DNA from: CAZDQL01 sp964507325
GTDB taxonomy: Bacteria > Planctomycetota > UBA1135 > GCA-002686595
Direction: 5' to 3'
NCBI GenBank assembly: GCA_964507325.1
Contig: CAZDQL010000012.1
Coordinates: forward strand, 35,252-99,251
Length of the DNA stretch: 64,000 nt
Of the stretch, positions 41,187 to 50,673 are shown piece after piece; positions within the stretch are counted from its first letter, which is position 1; each line of letters starts with the position of its first letter. The notes under the pieces are model-generated. The model had not been told where the DNA came from. It searched no databases and was given only the letters and a program-made list of their open reading frames with translations. A program made the position numbers and the translations under genes.

Positions 41187-42995
41187 TCAGTCCAGGTGCC
41201 CCCGGTCCGAATCCCCCATCTCGACGCCCCCCGCGGGGAAGAGCTCCCCCCAACGCCCCTCGACCTGGTCGGCGGTCTCCGGGTCGCAGAAGAGCTCCTC
41301 CGGGTAGCTGGCCTTCATGCGCGCGTCGATCACGAGCGGCGGCGTGAAGGCCTCGTGGTGGTGGACGAACACCGTCCCGCGGGCGTGGAGGTCCGAGGCG
41401 GGATCGAAGCGCGTGAAGGTGGTCCACAGGAAGTTGGTGGTGCTCTTCGCCGTCCGCTCGGCGTCGTCCACCAGCACCAGCAGGGGCCAGTCCCGGAACG
41501 CCGGGTCCTGGGCGATGTACTCCGCCGCCGTGGGTTGGTCCGCGTGGGGGGGCCCCTCCACCACCAGGCAGCCGTCGGTGAAGACCCTCACGTCCCGCGC
41601 CCGCCAGCGCGGATCGCCGCTGAACTCGGCGGGCAGATCACGCCGCGGCTCACCCGTGCCCACCAGGACCCCCTTCGAGCCCTCGTCGATGCGCGGACCC
41701 GCGTAGTCGAGGGAGTCCATCGAGAGATTCGCCAACACGAAGAGGTCGGTCGCGAAGTCGGTGCGCCGCAGCACGTGGCGCAGCACGGCGGGGAAGTCGC
41801 GCAGGTCGACCGCTCCGTCGGTGAGCAGCAGGAACTTGGTCAGGGAGAGCTGCCCCTCGCCCAGGATCCGGAACGCCGACGCCAGCGCCTCGCGACCGTA
41901 GCGCTCGCGCACCACCGCCGCCGAGAGGGAGTGGTAACCCGTCTCTCCGTAGCTCCAGAGATCCACCACCCCCGGCATCACCACCGGGAAGAGGGGTGCT
42001 AGGAGCGACTGCAGGTAGTCCCCCAGGAAGAAGTCCTCCTGGCGCGGCTTGCCGACCACCGTGGCGGGGAAGATCGCGTCGGCGCGGCGCAGGACCCTCT
42101 CCACCTGCATGTAGGGGTAGTCGTGCACCTCCGAGTAGTAGCCGTAGTGGTCCCCGAAGGGCCCCTCCGGCCTGCGCGCGCCGGGGGCGATCGAGCCGAC
42201 GAGACAGAGCTCGGCGTCCGCCAACACCGGCAGGGGACCGGCGGGGTTGCGGGTCATCCGCAGGCGCCGGCCGAGGGTGAGGCTCGCGAGCAGGAGCTCG
42301 GGCACGTTCTCCGGCAAGGGCGCCACCGCCGCCAGGGTGCACGCCGGCGGGCCGCCGAGGTTCACGTTCACCGGCAGCGCCTGACCGCGACCCTCCGCCG
42401 CCGCCAGGTGGAACCCGCCTCCCTTGCCGATCTGGAAGTGCACCCCCGCCGTGCGCTCGTCGAAGAGCTGGATGCGGTACATCCCCAGGTTGTGACCGCC
42501 GTTCACTGGGTGCTCGGTGTAGACGAGCGGCAGGGTCAGGAAGCGGCCGCCGTCCCGCTGCCAGGTCTTGAGGGCGGGCAGGCGCGACAGACGCGGGCCC
42601 TCGATCACCTCCAGGACCGGCGCCCGCTTGCGCCGCGCGATGCCGATGCGCGCGAGCCGGCCGAGGAGTCCGCGCTGACGCCACAGCTTGGGGAGGCTCG
42701 GGGGCAGGAGCTCCTCGGGCAGCCGCGCCGCCTGCGCCACCACCTCCTCCGGTCGCTCGCCGAAGGCCAGCTCGATGCGCCGCCGGGTGCCGTAGAGGTT
42801 GGTGACCACCGGCATCGTCGAGCCGACGATGCGCCGGAAGAGCAGCGCCGGTCCCCCCGCCGCGATCACGCGCCGGTGCACCTCCGCCAACTCCAGCTCC
42901 GGGTCGACGGGGGCTGCGATCTCGACCAGCTCTCCCTCCACTCGCAGGCGGTCGAGGAAAGCTCTCAGGTCGGTCGGCGCAGGGGGGAGGGGGAT
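41187..42995 (-). CDS. UbiD-family decarboxylase
   Basis: A 602-residue protein of the prenylated-FMN-dependent UbiD family. Family marks are VDPELELAEVHRRV, GGPALLFRRI, GGHNLGMYRIQL, PEGPFGDHYGYYSE and the long C-terminal part with GKPRQEDFFLGDYLQSLLAP. It decarboxylates aromatic or unsaturated acids; the substrate is unknown and no UbiX is nearby. The start is unusual. Homology begins at about PTDLRAFLDRL, but the only in-frame ATG/GTG/TTG codon near it is a GTG at 42941, inside the homologous region. An ATC at 42995 with GGAGG 5 nt upstream is the best candidate and was used; it is uncertain. Confidence 0.82.
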   Translation of the reverse strand: MPLPPAPTDLRAFLDRLRVEGELVEIAAPVDPELELAEVHRRVIAAGGPALLFRRIVGSTMPVVTNLYGTRRRIELAFGERPEEVVAQAARLPEELLPPSLPKLWRQRGLLGRLARIGIARRKRAPVLEVIEGPRLSRLPALKTWQRDGGRFLTLPLVYTEHPVNGGHNLGMYRIQLFDERTAGVHFQIGKGGGFHLAAAEGRGQALPVNVNLGGPPACTLAAVAPLPENVPELLLASLTLGRRLRMTRNPAGPLPVLADAELCLVGSIAPGARRPEGPFGDHYGYYSEVHDYPYMQVERVLRRADAIFPATVVGKPRQEDFFLGDYLQSLLAPLFPVVMPGVVDLWSYGETGYHSLSAAVVRERYGREALASAFRILGEGQLSLTKFLLLTDGAVDLRDFPAVLRHVLRRTDFATDLFVLANLSMDSLDYAGPRIDEGSKGVLVGTGEPRRDLPAEFSGDPRWRARDVRVFTDGCLVVEGPPHADQPTAAEYIAQDPAFRDWPLLVLVDDAERTAKSTTNFLWTTFTRFDPASDLHARGTVFVHHHEAFTPPLVIDARMKASYPEELFCDPETADQVEGRWGELFPAGGVEMGDSDRGHLD

Positions 42996-43022
42996 CGGGA
43001 CCTCCGGGGCTGGGGCAGACGC

Positions 43023-43028
43023 ATTATG
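43023..43028 (-). promoter_or_regulatory. Candidate -10 (CATAAT) of the UbiD-like gene
   Basis: Minus-strand CATAAT lies 27 nt before the proposed ATC start, with GGAGG between the two. This gives a conventional short leader. Confidence 0.35.
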
Positions 43029-43142
43029 GGGTCGCGGGCCCCCGTCGAGGCCCGCGAACCGGAACCTCGGCCTCCGTCGGAGGTTTCCGTTGCCCCTGGG
43101 CGCGTGCACGGAAAGCTCTATCCCCTCCCAGGAGTCCTGGGA

Positions 43143-43148
43143 TAGCCT
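43143..43148 (+). promoter_or_regulatory. Candidate -10 (TAGCCT) 9 nt before the transferase start
   Basis: TAGCCT is followed by 9 nt and then the TTG at 43158. It supports TTG as a leaderless start. Confidence 0.35.
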
Positions 43149-43157
43149 CCGCGGCCC

Positions 43158-44288
43158 TTGCCGCAGAGTCCCGAGCAACAGCGCGTCCTCTTCGATCTGC
43201 GCAGCCTCTACTACCTGCCCCAGTTCGAGCCGGTGGCGCGAGCCCTCGAGCGGCGCGGGGTCGAGGTGAGCTACGTCGTCTACCGCGACCCGACCCTCGG
43301 CGGTCTGCTCGAGCAGGTGATCGCCCGCCAGGGCCTGCAGGCGGAGTGGGTCACCTCCCCCGAGGAGGCCGCGGGGATCTACACCCGCCGGCGCCCCGAC
43401 TGGGTCGTCTTCGGCCACGTCTTCATGCCCGACGCGCCGATGCCCCCCGAGGTGGGGCGCGCGCTCGTCTACCACAGCGTGGGCCCGAAGAGCGGGCGCT
43501 ACCAGGGGGGGCTGAAGCACATGCATGTGCGCTTCGTCGAATCGGCGCACTACGAGCGCGAGATCGAGCGTCGCTACCACCGGCGCGGCGAGCTGGTGGT
43601 CACCGGCTTCGCCAAGCTCGACCCGCTCTTCGCCTCGCGACCGAGCGCGGAGCAGCGCGCCGCCGGCCTGACCGCCCTGGGCCTCGATCCGGAGGCGCCG
43701 ACGGTGCTCTACGCGCCCACCTACTTCCCGAGCTCGATCGAGTGCCTGCCGCGCGACCTTCCGGCGCGGCTGGAGGGGCTCAATCTGCTCGTCAAGCCGC
43801 ACTTCCTGTCGCTCGCGCGCGGCCGCTACCGCGGCCAACGCCGGCGTCTGCGGGCCTGGGCGCGCCATCCGCGGGTGCACGTGACGGCGGTGACCGACTA
43901 CTCGCTCCTGCCCTTCATGTCGCTGGCGGACGCCATGGTGAGCGAGGGCTCCTCGGCGCTCTTCGAGTTCTGCGCCCTCGACCGCCCGATCGTGATCTGC
44001 GACTTCTTCAAGCTGCGCCTGGGCTACCGCGGGATCTTCCGCCACCGCCTGGCGCGCCGGCTCGACGAGTCGACCGACGCCTACCGCGACGTGGGACCCC
44101 ACGCCCGCACGCCGCAGGAGCTGCCCGATCTCCTGCGCGCCCACCTGGCCAATCCCGACGACTTCCGCGAGGCCCGCGCCCGCTGCGCGCGCGAGCTGGT
44201 GGGCGCCACCGACGGCCGAGCCTCGGAGCGGATCGCGGAGTGGCTCACGACGCATTCGAGTCCGGGAACGCCGCTGCCGCTCCCTTGA
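43158..44288 (+). CDS. CDP-glycerol glycerophosphotransferase-like GT-B protein
   Basis: A 376-residue protein with a GT-B-like two-domain layout as in the TagB/TagF poly(glycerophosphate) transferase family. The N-terminal half begins VLFDLRSLYYLPQFEPVARAL. The C-terminal half has the nucleotide-binding VLYAPTYFPSS and the diagnostic SEGSSALFEFCALDRPIVICDF. In Gram-negative-type bacteria such proteins usually modify surface polysaccharides. A TTG start at 43158 is inferred from a TAGCCT element 9 nt before it. The methyltransferase gene follows after 32 nt. Confidence 0.75.
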   Translation: MPQSPEQQRVLFDLRSLYYLPQFEPVARALERRGVEVSYVVYRDPTLGGLLEQVIARQGLQAEWVTSPEEAAGIYTRRRPDWVVFGHVFMPDAPMPPEVGRALVYHSVGPKSGRYQGGLKHMHVRFVESAHYEREIERRYHRRGELVVTGFAKLDPLFASRPSAEQRAAGLTALGLDPEAPTVLYAPTYFPSSIECLPRDLPARLEGLNLLVKPHFLSLARGRYRGQRRRLRAWARHPRVHVTAVTDYSLLPFMSLADAMVSEGSSALFEFCALDRPIVICDFFKLRLGYRGIFRHRLARRLDESTDAYRDVGPHARTPQELPDLLRAHLANPDDFREARARCARELVGATDGRASERIAEWLTTHSSPGTPLPLP

Positions 44289-44320
44289 CCCCGGGGATCG
44301 AGCCCGACGGAGGCTCAATC

Positions 44321-45112
44321 ATGACGACACAGGACAGCCCGAACCTCCCCAAACACGTGCGCGAGAACCGGGACCACTGGGACGGCATGGCCGATCAGTG
44401 GGTCGCTCCCGGTGAGCGGGCTTGGGCTTCCAGCGAGCCCTTCTGGGGGGTGTGGTCGCTGCCCGATGCGGAGGTCAGCCTGCTGCCGGGCGACATGACG
44501 GGGCTCGACGCGATCGAGCTCGGTTGCGGCACCGGGTACGTGTCGGGGTGGATGGCGCGGCGCGGCGCGCGGGTGGTCGCCATCGACAACTCCGAGCGGC
44601 AGCTCGACACGGCCCGGCGGCTGTCGCGGCAGCACGGTGTGGAGATCGAGCTCTTGCACGGGAATGCCGAGACAGTTCCCTGCCCCGACGCCTCCTTCGA
44701 CTTCGCGGTCAGCGAGTACGGGGCGGCGATCTGGTGCGATCCCCACCTGTGGATCCCCGAGGCGCACCGCCTGCTGCGGCCCGGGGGCGAGCTGGCGTTC
44801 CTGGCGTCGACGCCGCTGGCGGCGGTCGCGACGCCGCTCGACGGCTCGCCGGTCGACGCGCACCTGCACCGCGACTACTTCGGGCTGCACGTGCTGGACT
44901 GGACCGAGGTCGAGGTGGAGCCGGGGGGGATCGAGTTCACCCTGCCGATCTCGGAGTGGCTGGCGCTCTTCCGCCGCACGGGCTTCGAGCTCGTGGACTA
45001 CCTGGAGCTGCAGGCGCCGGACTCGGCCGAGGGCAAGCCCTACGGATGCCCCGCCGAGTGGGCCAAGCGCTGGCCCCTGGAGCACGTCTGGAAGGTCCGC
45101 AAGCGCGGGTAG
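44321..45112 (+). CDS. SAM-dependent class I methyltransferase
   Basis: A 263-residue Methyltransf_11-type protein. Motif I is IELGCGTGYVSGWMA, followed by VVAIDNSERQL with the acidic residue binding the SAM ribose and a later HRLLRPGGELAFL. GGAGG at 309-313 of the same kilobase precedes the ATG by 7 nt. The substrate is unknown. It is probably co-transcribed with the surface-polysaccharide-type transferase upstream, so methylation of a glycan or lipid is possible. Confidence 0.85.
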   Translation: MTTQDSPNLPKHVRENRDHWDGMADQWVAPGERAWASSEPFWGVWSLPDAEVSLLPGDMTGLDAIELGCGTGYVSGWMARRGARVVAIDNSERQLDTARRLSRQHGVEIELLHGNAETVPCPDASFDFAVSEYGAAIWCDPHLWIPEAHRLLRPGGELAFLASTPLAAVATPLDGSPVDAHLHRDYFGLHVLDWTEVEVEPGGIEFTLPISEWLALFRRTGFELVDYLELQAPDSAEGKPYGCPAEWAKRWPLEHVWKVRKRG

Positions 45113-45191
45113 GGCTGCGGGGGCCGCAACTCCGATTTCCCGGTATGGTGAAGCGCCGGGGGCCTGCCGTGCATCTTGGGTCCTGGACACC

Positions 45192-48100
45192 ATGCCGCCT
45201 TCCGACACTCCTAGGGCCGAAGCCCTACTCGAGCACATCGACTGGACCCGCCGACTGGCTCGGGCGCTCGTTCGCGACCCTCATCGTGCAGACGATCTGA
45301 CCCAGGAGACCTGGCTCTCCTTCCTGCGCTTCCCCCCGCCCTCCGGTCGTTCCTTGCGCCCCTGGCTTTCGCGGGTGATGCGCAACGCGGCCAGGGAGAG
45401 CGCCCGCCGCGCCCGCGCCCGCGCCGACCACGAGGGCGGCGCTTCGCGGGCCGGCAGCGTCCCCTCGGACACCGAGCTGGTCGAGCGCGCAGAGCTGCAG
45501 AGGGTGCTGGTGGAGCAGGTCCTCGCACTCGAGCCCCTCTACCGGCGCGCGATCCTGATGCGTTTCTTCGAAGGGGTGCCGACTGCCGAGATCGCGCGAC
45601 GGGATGGTGTAACGCAGTCGACCGCACGCACGCGGCTGCGGCGTGGTCTCCAGAAGCTGAGAGTGAGCCTCGGGCGGAAACGGGGTGGTGATTGGCGCTT
45701 GGCCCTCTTGCCGCTCCTGCCAAAGGGGGGCTCAGCGGCCCCGATTGGAGCTTGGATCGTGGGAACTAAGAGCGCGCTCGTGGCGGTGGCAGGTGTGGCG
45801 GCGCTGGTCCTGGGGTTCCTCTGGTGGGACGCGTGGCGGGAAGGGCCCGCGCTCTCGAAGGGCGAAGCGCAGGTGGCATCGAGTTCCTCCGTGGTCGATG
45901 AGGCTGACGTGGCGAACGTCCTCGAATCTGCGGGTTCCGCGCAGGGAGACGCGCCGCGGGCAGAGGCCACGCCTGCCAACCCCGTCCGGACTCGACGCCT
46001 GCGGATCGTCCGCGACGAAGATGGCGTGCCCTTGCCGGGTGCGGAGGTCGACTTCGTGAGCGTCGCCCGGCTCGAGGAGTGGAGTCGCGAGCGAGGCTTG
46101 AACATGCGCTACGCGTCGCCCTACGTCAGTGCCGTCGGGGAGTCGCATACGGCGAACGAGTCCGGTTTCGTCGAATTGCCGGTCACTTCTGGGGAGTGCT
46201 GGGTGGCCGGGGTGAAAGACGCGTACTTCGCCGCGCGAAGGCTGTCACCCGACGATGGGGTGACCGAGCTCCGTCTCGCTCTCGATCCACCCCTGAGGAT
46301 CGTGGTCTCGGACTCAGAGGGCCGCCGACTTCCCTGGGTATCGGTCGGGCTCTTTCGGTCTGATCACCGGAGCTCGAGCGGCGATCCGCTCATGAAGACC
46401 CTGACGGATCGGTCCGGGAACGCCGAGCTGCATCCGCGCCGAGAGGGTCTCTCAGTGGATTCGCAGTACCGGGTCGGGTTGGCCTTTCCCCTGGCGAGCC
46501 CCGTGGAGGCTCACGTGGACCTCCGTGAACCCCCTGATCAGCCGATCCATCTGGTGGCCCCGGCCACCGGTCGGGTGCGCGTGGTTCTGGTGGGGGACGA
46601 CGCGGCAAGCTGGCCGGACGAGGTGGACCTCTCTCTGCAGGCCATGGTGCCCTCGAAGACCGATCCCAGCCGGATGGTCCGTGCCGACCAGCGGGACTAC
46701 AGGCGGCTGCAGGGGATCCACGAGCTGGTCTTCGAACAGGTGGCGGTGGGGGTGGAGGTGCACCTCTTCGTGTACCGAGACGGGAAGCGGAAACCGATAG
46801 CCATCAATCGCCCAGGGCCGCGAGAGCCCGGTGATGAAGTCGTGATCCGGGTCCCGTTCCCCGAGCGATACGCCTGGGTGCAGGGCCGTTTCGCGCGGGA
46901 GGATGGACTCCAGGTGCCGGCCTCGTCTTCTGTCTTTGCGCAAGATCTCGACAGCGGCGTCGGGCGCATCGACATCACCCGCTTGGCGGTGGAATCCGAT
47001 GGTGGCTTCAGCCTCGCGCTCCAGGACCGAACCCCAGCGGGCGTCCGTTGTCGGGTGGCAGTGGTGACGAGACCCCGGACCACTCCGCCTCTCGGCGCCG
47101 CTTTCCACTTCCTGGCTCCGGCTTCCGGCCAGGGGATCGACGTGGGGCGAGTGGTATTGCGTGAGGCCCCACTCATCGTGGGGGGGGTAGTGACCGACGG
47201 CGCCGGTGAGCCGTTGGAGAGCGCCTGGCTCCAACTCGGGAACCAGTACCATCAACCGGACGGGTCCTTCGACTGGCATTTCATGGGCTTCGGGGGGGTG
47301 ACGACGGACGAATACGGGCGATTCGAGTTTCGCGGAGATCTTCTGCCCTACGCCTACGCCGTCCACGCCCAGGAACGCGGATACGATCGCGTCTGGACTC
47401 CTTTCGAGCTCGGGCAGTCCGATCTCGAGGTCGTCTTGACGAGCCACGGTGGCCTCGAAGGCCACCTGCGCGTGCCACCGGAATTCCCGGTCGAGCGCCT
47501 GGCGGTCGCCGCTCGGCCCTGTTCGGGGGATGCCCCCCAATGGTGGAGCGATCTCGAGAGGCGCTGTTGGGTCCGGCACGACGGGGGCTTCGAAATCCCG
47601 AACCTGGCGCCGGGAATCCACGAGGTTGCCGTCCTGACGGGGAAGTACTCCAACCCTCTCGCCATCCTCGGCCAGGTCGAGATCACCGGTAGAGGGCGGC
47701 TCGCACCCGAATCCATGGCGGACGTGGATCTCACCTCCTTGAAGGTGATCGACATCGAGGTCTCTGAGCCAGGCGGCGACACCGCAGATGGCTACATCGC
47801 TGTCGGGTCGGGGGAGGGGCGGCGCCTCTATCGACTGCGGAACGGAGCCGTCTCGATCATCACTGCGGAACCGACACTCGACGTCACCGTACACGGCGCC
47901 GGCTGCCGCCCGCTGCGCCTCCCCAATCTACGCGCCTCCACGCGAGTGACCGTCGAGCCCGGCATCCCCGTAACGGTGACCCTGCCGGCGGACTTCCCCA
48001 TAACGGAGGATCCGATCTTCCTCAACATCACTCTCGCCAAGGTCGAGGACGAGGGATCGGGGTGGGATGGGTACGTGTACTCACAGGACTCGCGGGACAG

Positions 48101-48383
48101 GCAGCACATCGTCTCTGTCTCTCGCGATCTCTCTGCTCGTCTCACCTTCGACGATGCCCGAACCGTCACCCTCGGCGCTCCTCAGCCCGGTCGATACAGT
48201 CTCGACTGGCGACTCGTGCGAATGCCGGAGACCGCTCTGGACGGCCGCGCGACCTGGTCGATCCGGTGGAAGGAGCGCGATGCCTTCCTCCAGGTCGATG
48301 AAGCGGGTGTCGAGCTGCTCACCCACCCACTCCGAAGCAACTACGACGAGGCCCTCGAGGACGCCCGGGCTGGAGTCCGCTGA
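45192..48383 (+). CDS. Membrane-tethered ECF sigma factor fused to a giant carboxypeptidase-regulatory-like ectodomain
   Basis: A 1063-residue single open frame. Residues 15-160 are an ECF sigma factor: region 2 with DDLTQETWLSFLR (34-46) and region 4 with LEPLYRRAILMRFFEGVPTAEIARRDGVT then a recognition helix (TQSTARTRLRRGLQKLR). A single membrane segment follows at 194-213. Residues 260-1063 are outside the membrane and made of repeated beta-rich units of the carboxypeptidase-regulatory-like/CNA-B type (GGVVTDGAGEPLESAWLQL is a clear one). No enzyme motif is seen. The sigma part must act at the membrane or be released by proteolysis. ATG 45192; TATGGT at 45144-45149 may be the -10. Confidence 0.85.
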   Translation: MPPSDTPRAEALLEHIDWTRRLARALVRDPHRADDLTQETWLSFLRFPPPSGRSLRPWLSRVMRNAARESARRARARADHEGGASRAGSVPSDTELVERAELQRVLVEQVLALEPLYRRAILMRFFEGVPTAEIARRDGVTQSTARTRLRRGLQKLRVSLGRKRGGDWRLALLPLLPKGGSAAPIGAWIVGTKSALVAVAGVAALVLGFLWWDAWREGPALSKGEAQVASSSSVVDEADVANVLESAGSAQGDAPRAEATPANPVRTRRLRIVRDEDGVPLPGAEVDFVSVARLEEWSRERGLNMRYASPYVSAVGESHTANESGFVELPVTSGECWVAGVKDAYFAARRLSPDDGVTELRLALDPPLRIVVSDSEGRRLPWVSVGLFRSDHRSSSGDPLMKTLTDRSGNAELHPRREGLSVDSQYRVGLAFPLASPVEAHVDLREPPDQPIHLVAPATGRVRVVLVGDDAASWPDEVDLSLQAMVPSKTDPSRMVRADQRDYRRLQGIHELVFEQVAVGVEVHLFVYRDGKRKPIAINRPGPREPGDEVVIRVPFPERYAWVQGRFAREDGLQVPASSSVFAQDLDSGVGRIDITRLAVESDGGFSLALQDRTPAGVRCRVAVVTRPRTTPPLGAAFHFLAPASGQGIDVGRVVLREAPLIVGGVVTDGAGEPLESAWLQLGNQYHQPDGSFDWHFMGFGGVTTDEYGRFEFRGDLLPYAYAVHAQERGYDRVWTPFELGQSDLEVVLTSHGGLEGHLRVPPEFPVERLAVAARPCSGDAPQWWSDLERRCWVRHDGGFEIPNLAPGIHEVAVLTGKYSNPLAILGQVEITGRGRLAPESMADVDLTSLKVIDIEVSEPGGDTADGYIAVGSGEGRRLYRLRNGAVSIITAEPTLDVTVHGAGCRPLRLPNLRASTRVTVEPGIPVTVTLPADFPITEDPIFLNITLAKVEDEGSGWDGYVYSQDSRDRQHIVSVSRDLSARLTFDDARTVTLGAPQPGRYSLDWRLVRMPETALDGRATWSIRWKERDAFLQVDEAGVELLTHPLRSNYDEALEDARAGVR

Positions 48384-48434
48384 GACCACGTTCGATGCGC
48401 GCATGGAGGCTGGATCCTCCCCCCCGCCCGAACG

Positions 48435-50588
48435 CTACTCCGCGGCCGTCGGCGGGAAGGGCGCGACCCGCACCAAGTCGGTCTCGACGTGCGCGATCTG
48501 GTCGTACAACAGGCTGCTCCCGTCAGAGGCGACGTCCAAGAGACCGTCGTGCCCCGGGGGGATGGGGAAGACGCCACGCGTCTCTCCGGTGCGCAGGTCG
48601 TGCACGGCGAGCTGGGGTCCCTCGTCGGTGCGACGGTAGAGGAAGATCCCCTCGGGCGACGCCTTCCAGTAGCACTGGAAGGTGCCGCGGGGCACCGTGA
48701 AGAGCTCCTCCTCCTCACCCGAAGCGAGGTCGAGGTTCCAGACGACGTTCGATCCGGCTCGCACGAAGACCAGCGACTCGCCCCCCGGCGCCTCCGACAG
48801 CATGTAGGTGTAGTAGGGCAGGACCTGCTCCGTCTCCCCGCTCTCCAGCGAGGCGCGCAGGGCGCGCCACTCCCCTTCCTGCAGGCTGCGCAGGTAGACC
48901 GCCTTCCCGTCCCAGGACCAGCTGTGCAGGATCTCGTCCTCCGACGAGTGGGTCACCGCTCGGGTCACTCCCCGCTCGACGTCGGTGACGTACACCGCGG
49001 ATCGCGACCCATCCATCACGTCGTAGGCGAGAAACTTCTCGTCCCACGACCACTGCAGGAACTCGGGGTTGGACCCGTCCAGGGAGGTCACCCGTCGGAT
49101 CTCTTCGCCGTCAGCGCTGCAGACGTAGACCTCCGGGTCGCCGGTGCGGGTCGAGACGAAGGCAACGGACTTCCCGCTCGGGGAGTGGTGGGCGCCGTAC
49201 TCGCTGTGCGAGGAGCGGGCGAAGGGCTGCGGCTCCCCGAGGGGGTCCAGCGAGATGCGCAGCACCTCGCGCCGGTAGGTCTCCTCTGCGTAGACGAGCA
49301 CATCCGTGTTGCGGGCCAGTGAGGGGTGGACGGAGCGCCGTCCGCGTGTCGGCAGCCAGGTGCGCTCGCCACTCTCGACCTCAACACGCCACAGCCGGAA
49401 CTCACCGGCGAAGGCGGTGCCGGAGGAGAAGACGACCGAGCCGCCGTCGCTGGTCCAGTCCAGGCCGCGGATGCGTCCATCTCCACGGGTCAGCCTGCGT
49501 GGACGGCCGTCGGGGAGGTCGACGCAGTAGATGCCGCTCTGCCCGATCCTGTCCCAGCTGACGAAGGCGATCCGGGTCCCATCCGGGGAGCAGACGGGAT
49601 CGGAGTACCCACCGAGGGAGCCCTCGTCCGCCAGCAGTGGCGTGAGCTCGCCGGTGCGCAGGTCGAGCAGGTTCAACGCGTAGGGACTCTCGAGGGCCGG
49701 GCGCATGGCGAGTACCAGCCGCTCGCCCGTGGGACACCAGTCCACGCCCCGGATGGCAGCCCCGACCGGGCTCTCGTAGAGCAGACGCTCCCGACCTCCG
49801 CCAGCGGGTACCGCCGCGATCGTGGTGCGGTCCTCCAGGTCGCGCAGAAAGACCAGCTCGCTCCCGTCGGGGGACCAGCTGGGGGAGTGCTCCAGCCCCG
49901 GTCCAGAGGTGAGCCTGGTCGGGTTCTCGGCCTTCAGCGGCCTCGAGTACAGATCCCCCTCCTCCTCACCCCGCACCCAGGCGAACGCCACCCGCGTGCC
50001 GTCGGGGGAGACGGCCGGCCACGACTCCTGTCCGGGGTAGCTCGTGAGGGGGGTCCCCTCGAGGATCCCGAGCTCCGGCCGGGCTGCCCGCCGGCCGAGG
50101 TCCGTGCCCAGGACCAGCCACAGGCCGAGCGCGGCTCCCAGAATCGCGCCCGTCAGAGCCCAGGGACGGGGGATTGCCGAACGTCCGGAGCTGTGGACCG
50201 GTGCGTCCGTACCCGGCGGACGCGGAGATCCCGGAGCCGCAGCCACCGGGGCGATCAGGCGGTAGCCCCGCTTGGGAATCGTCTCGATGAAGCTCGATTC
50301 GCGCGCCGCATCTCCGAAGGCGCGGCGCAGGCGGGAGATGGCGTGGGTCAGCGCCTCCTCCTGGATGACCACGTCACCCCAGACCTCCTCCAGGAGGGCC
50401 TCTCGACTCGAGACCTCCCCCGGCCGGCGGGCGAGGGTGACCAGCACCTGCATGACGCGGGGCTCGAGCCGCACGCTCTCCTCGCCGCGCGCCAGTCGGT
50501 TCAGGTCGGGGTACACGATCCAGTCGGCGACCCTGAAGGAGGACGGCGGATCGGATGGCGAGGGGGTGAGCGGGGAACTCCGGGACAT
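48435..50588 (-). CDS. CadC-like membrane transcription regulator with TolB/PD40 propeller
   Basis: A 717-residue protein. Residues 18-114 are an OmpR/PhoB-type winged helix (RLEPRVMQVLVTLARRPGEVSSREALLEEVWG ... IETIPKRGYRLI). A membrane segment lies at 143-162, and the remaining 550 residues are an extracytoplasmic beta-propeller with repeated PDG motifs (SPDGTRVAFAWV, SPDGSELVFLRD) of the PD40/TolB type. This is the one-component membrane regulator design of CadC with a propeller sensor. The ATG at 50588 is preferred to an in-frame GTG at 50660. It is convergent with the sigma-factor fusion, 51 bp between the stops. Confidence 0.85.
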   Translation of the reverse strand: MSRSSPLTPSPSDPPSSFRVADWIVYPDLNRLARGEESVRLEPRVMQVLVTLARRPGEVSSREALLEEVWGDVVIQEEALTHAISRLRRAFGDAARESSFIETIPKRGYRLIAPVAAAPGSPRPPGTDAPVHSSGRSAIPRPWALTGAILGAALGLWLVLGTDLGRRAARPELGILEGTPLTSYPGQESWPAVSPDGTRVAFAWVRGEEEGDLYSRPLKAENPTRLTSGPGLEHSPSWSPDGSELVFLRDLEDRTTIAAVPAGGGRERLLYESPVGAAIRGVDWCPTGERLVLAMRPALESPYALNLLDLRTGELTPLLADEGSLGGYSDPVCSPDGTRIAFVSWDRIGQSGIYCVDLPDGRPRRLTRGDGRIRGLDWTSDGGSVVFSSGTAFAGEFRLWRVEVESGERTWLPTRGRRSVHPSLARNTDVLVYAEETYRREVLRISLDPLGEPQPFARSSHSEYGAHHSPSGKSVAFVSTRTGDPEVYVCSADGEEIRRVTSLDGSNPEFLQWSWDEKFLAYDVMDGSRSAVYVTDVERGVTRAVTHSSEDEILHSWSWDGKAVYLRSLQEGEWRALRASLESGETEQVLPYYTYMLSEAPGGESLVFVRAGSNVVWNLDLASGEEEELFTVPRGTFQCYWKASPEGIFLYRRTDEGPQLAVHDLRTGETRGVFPIPPGHDGLLDVASDGSSLLYDQIAHVETDLVRVAPFPPTAAE

Positions 50589-50673
50589 GGCCTTGCCCTG
50601 CGGCGGACCGGGCCATTGGACCCTCGTGGTCCGCGACAGGGCAAGGTGGCACTCCGCCACCCGAGGACTGCGA

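Noticed and set aside
41187..44318. A 1043-codon minus-strand frame continuing upstream of the UbiD-like gene
   Set aside because: Only the part below about 42995 has UbiD homology; the upstream part is antisense to the CDP-glycerol-transferase-like gene and has no protein character.
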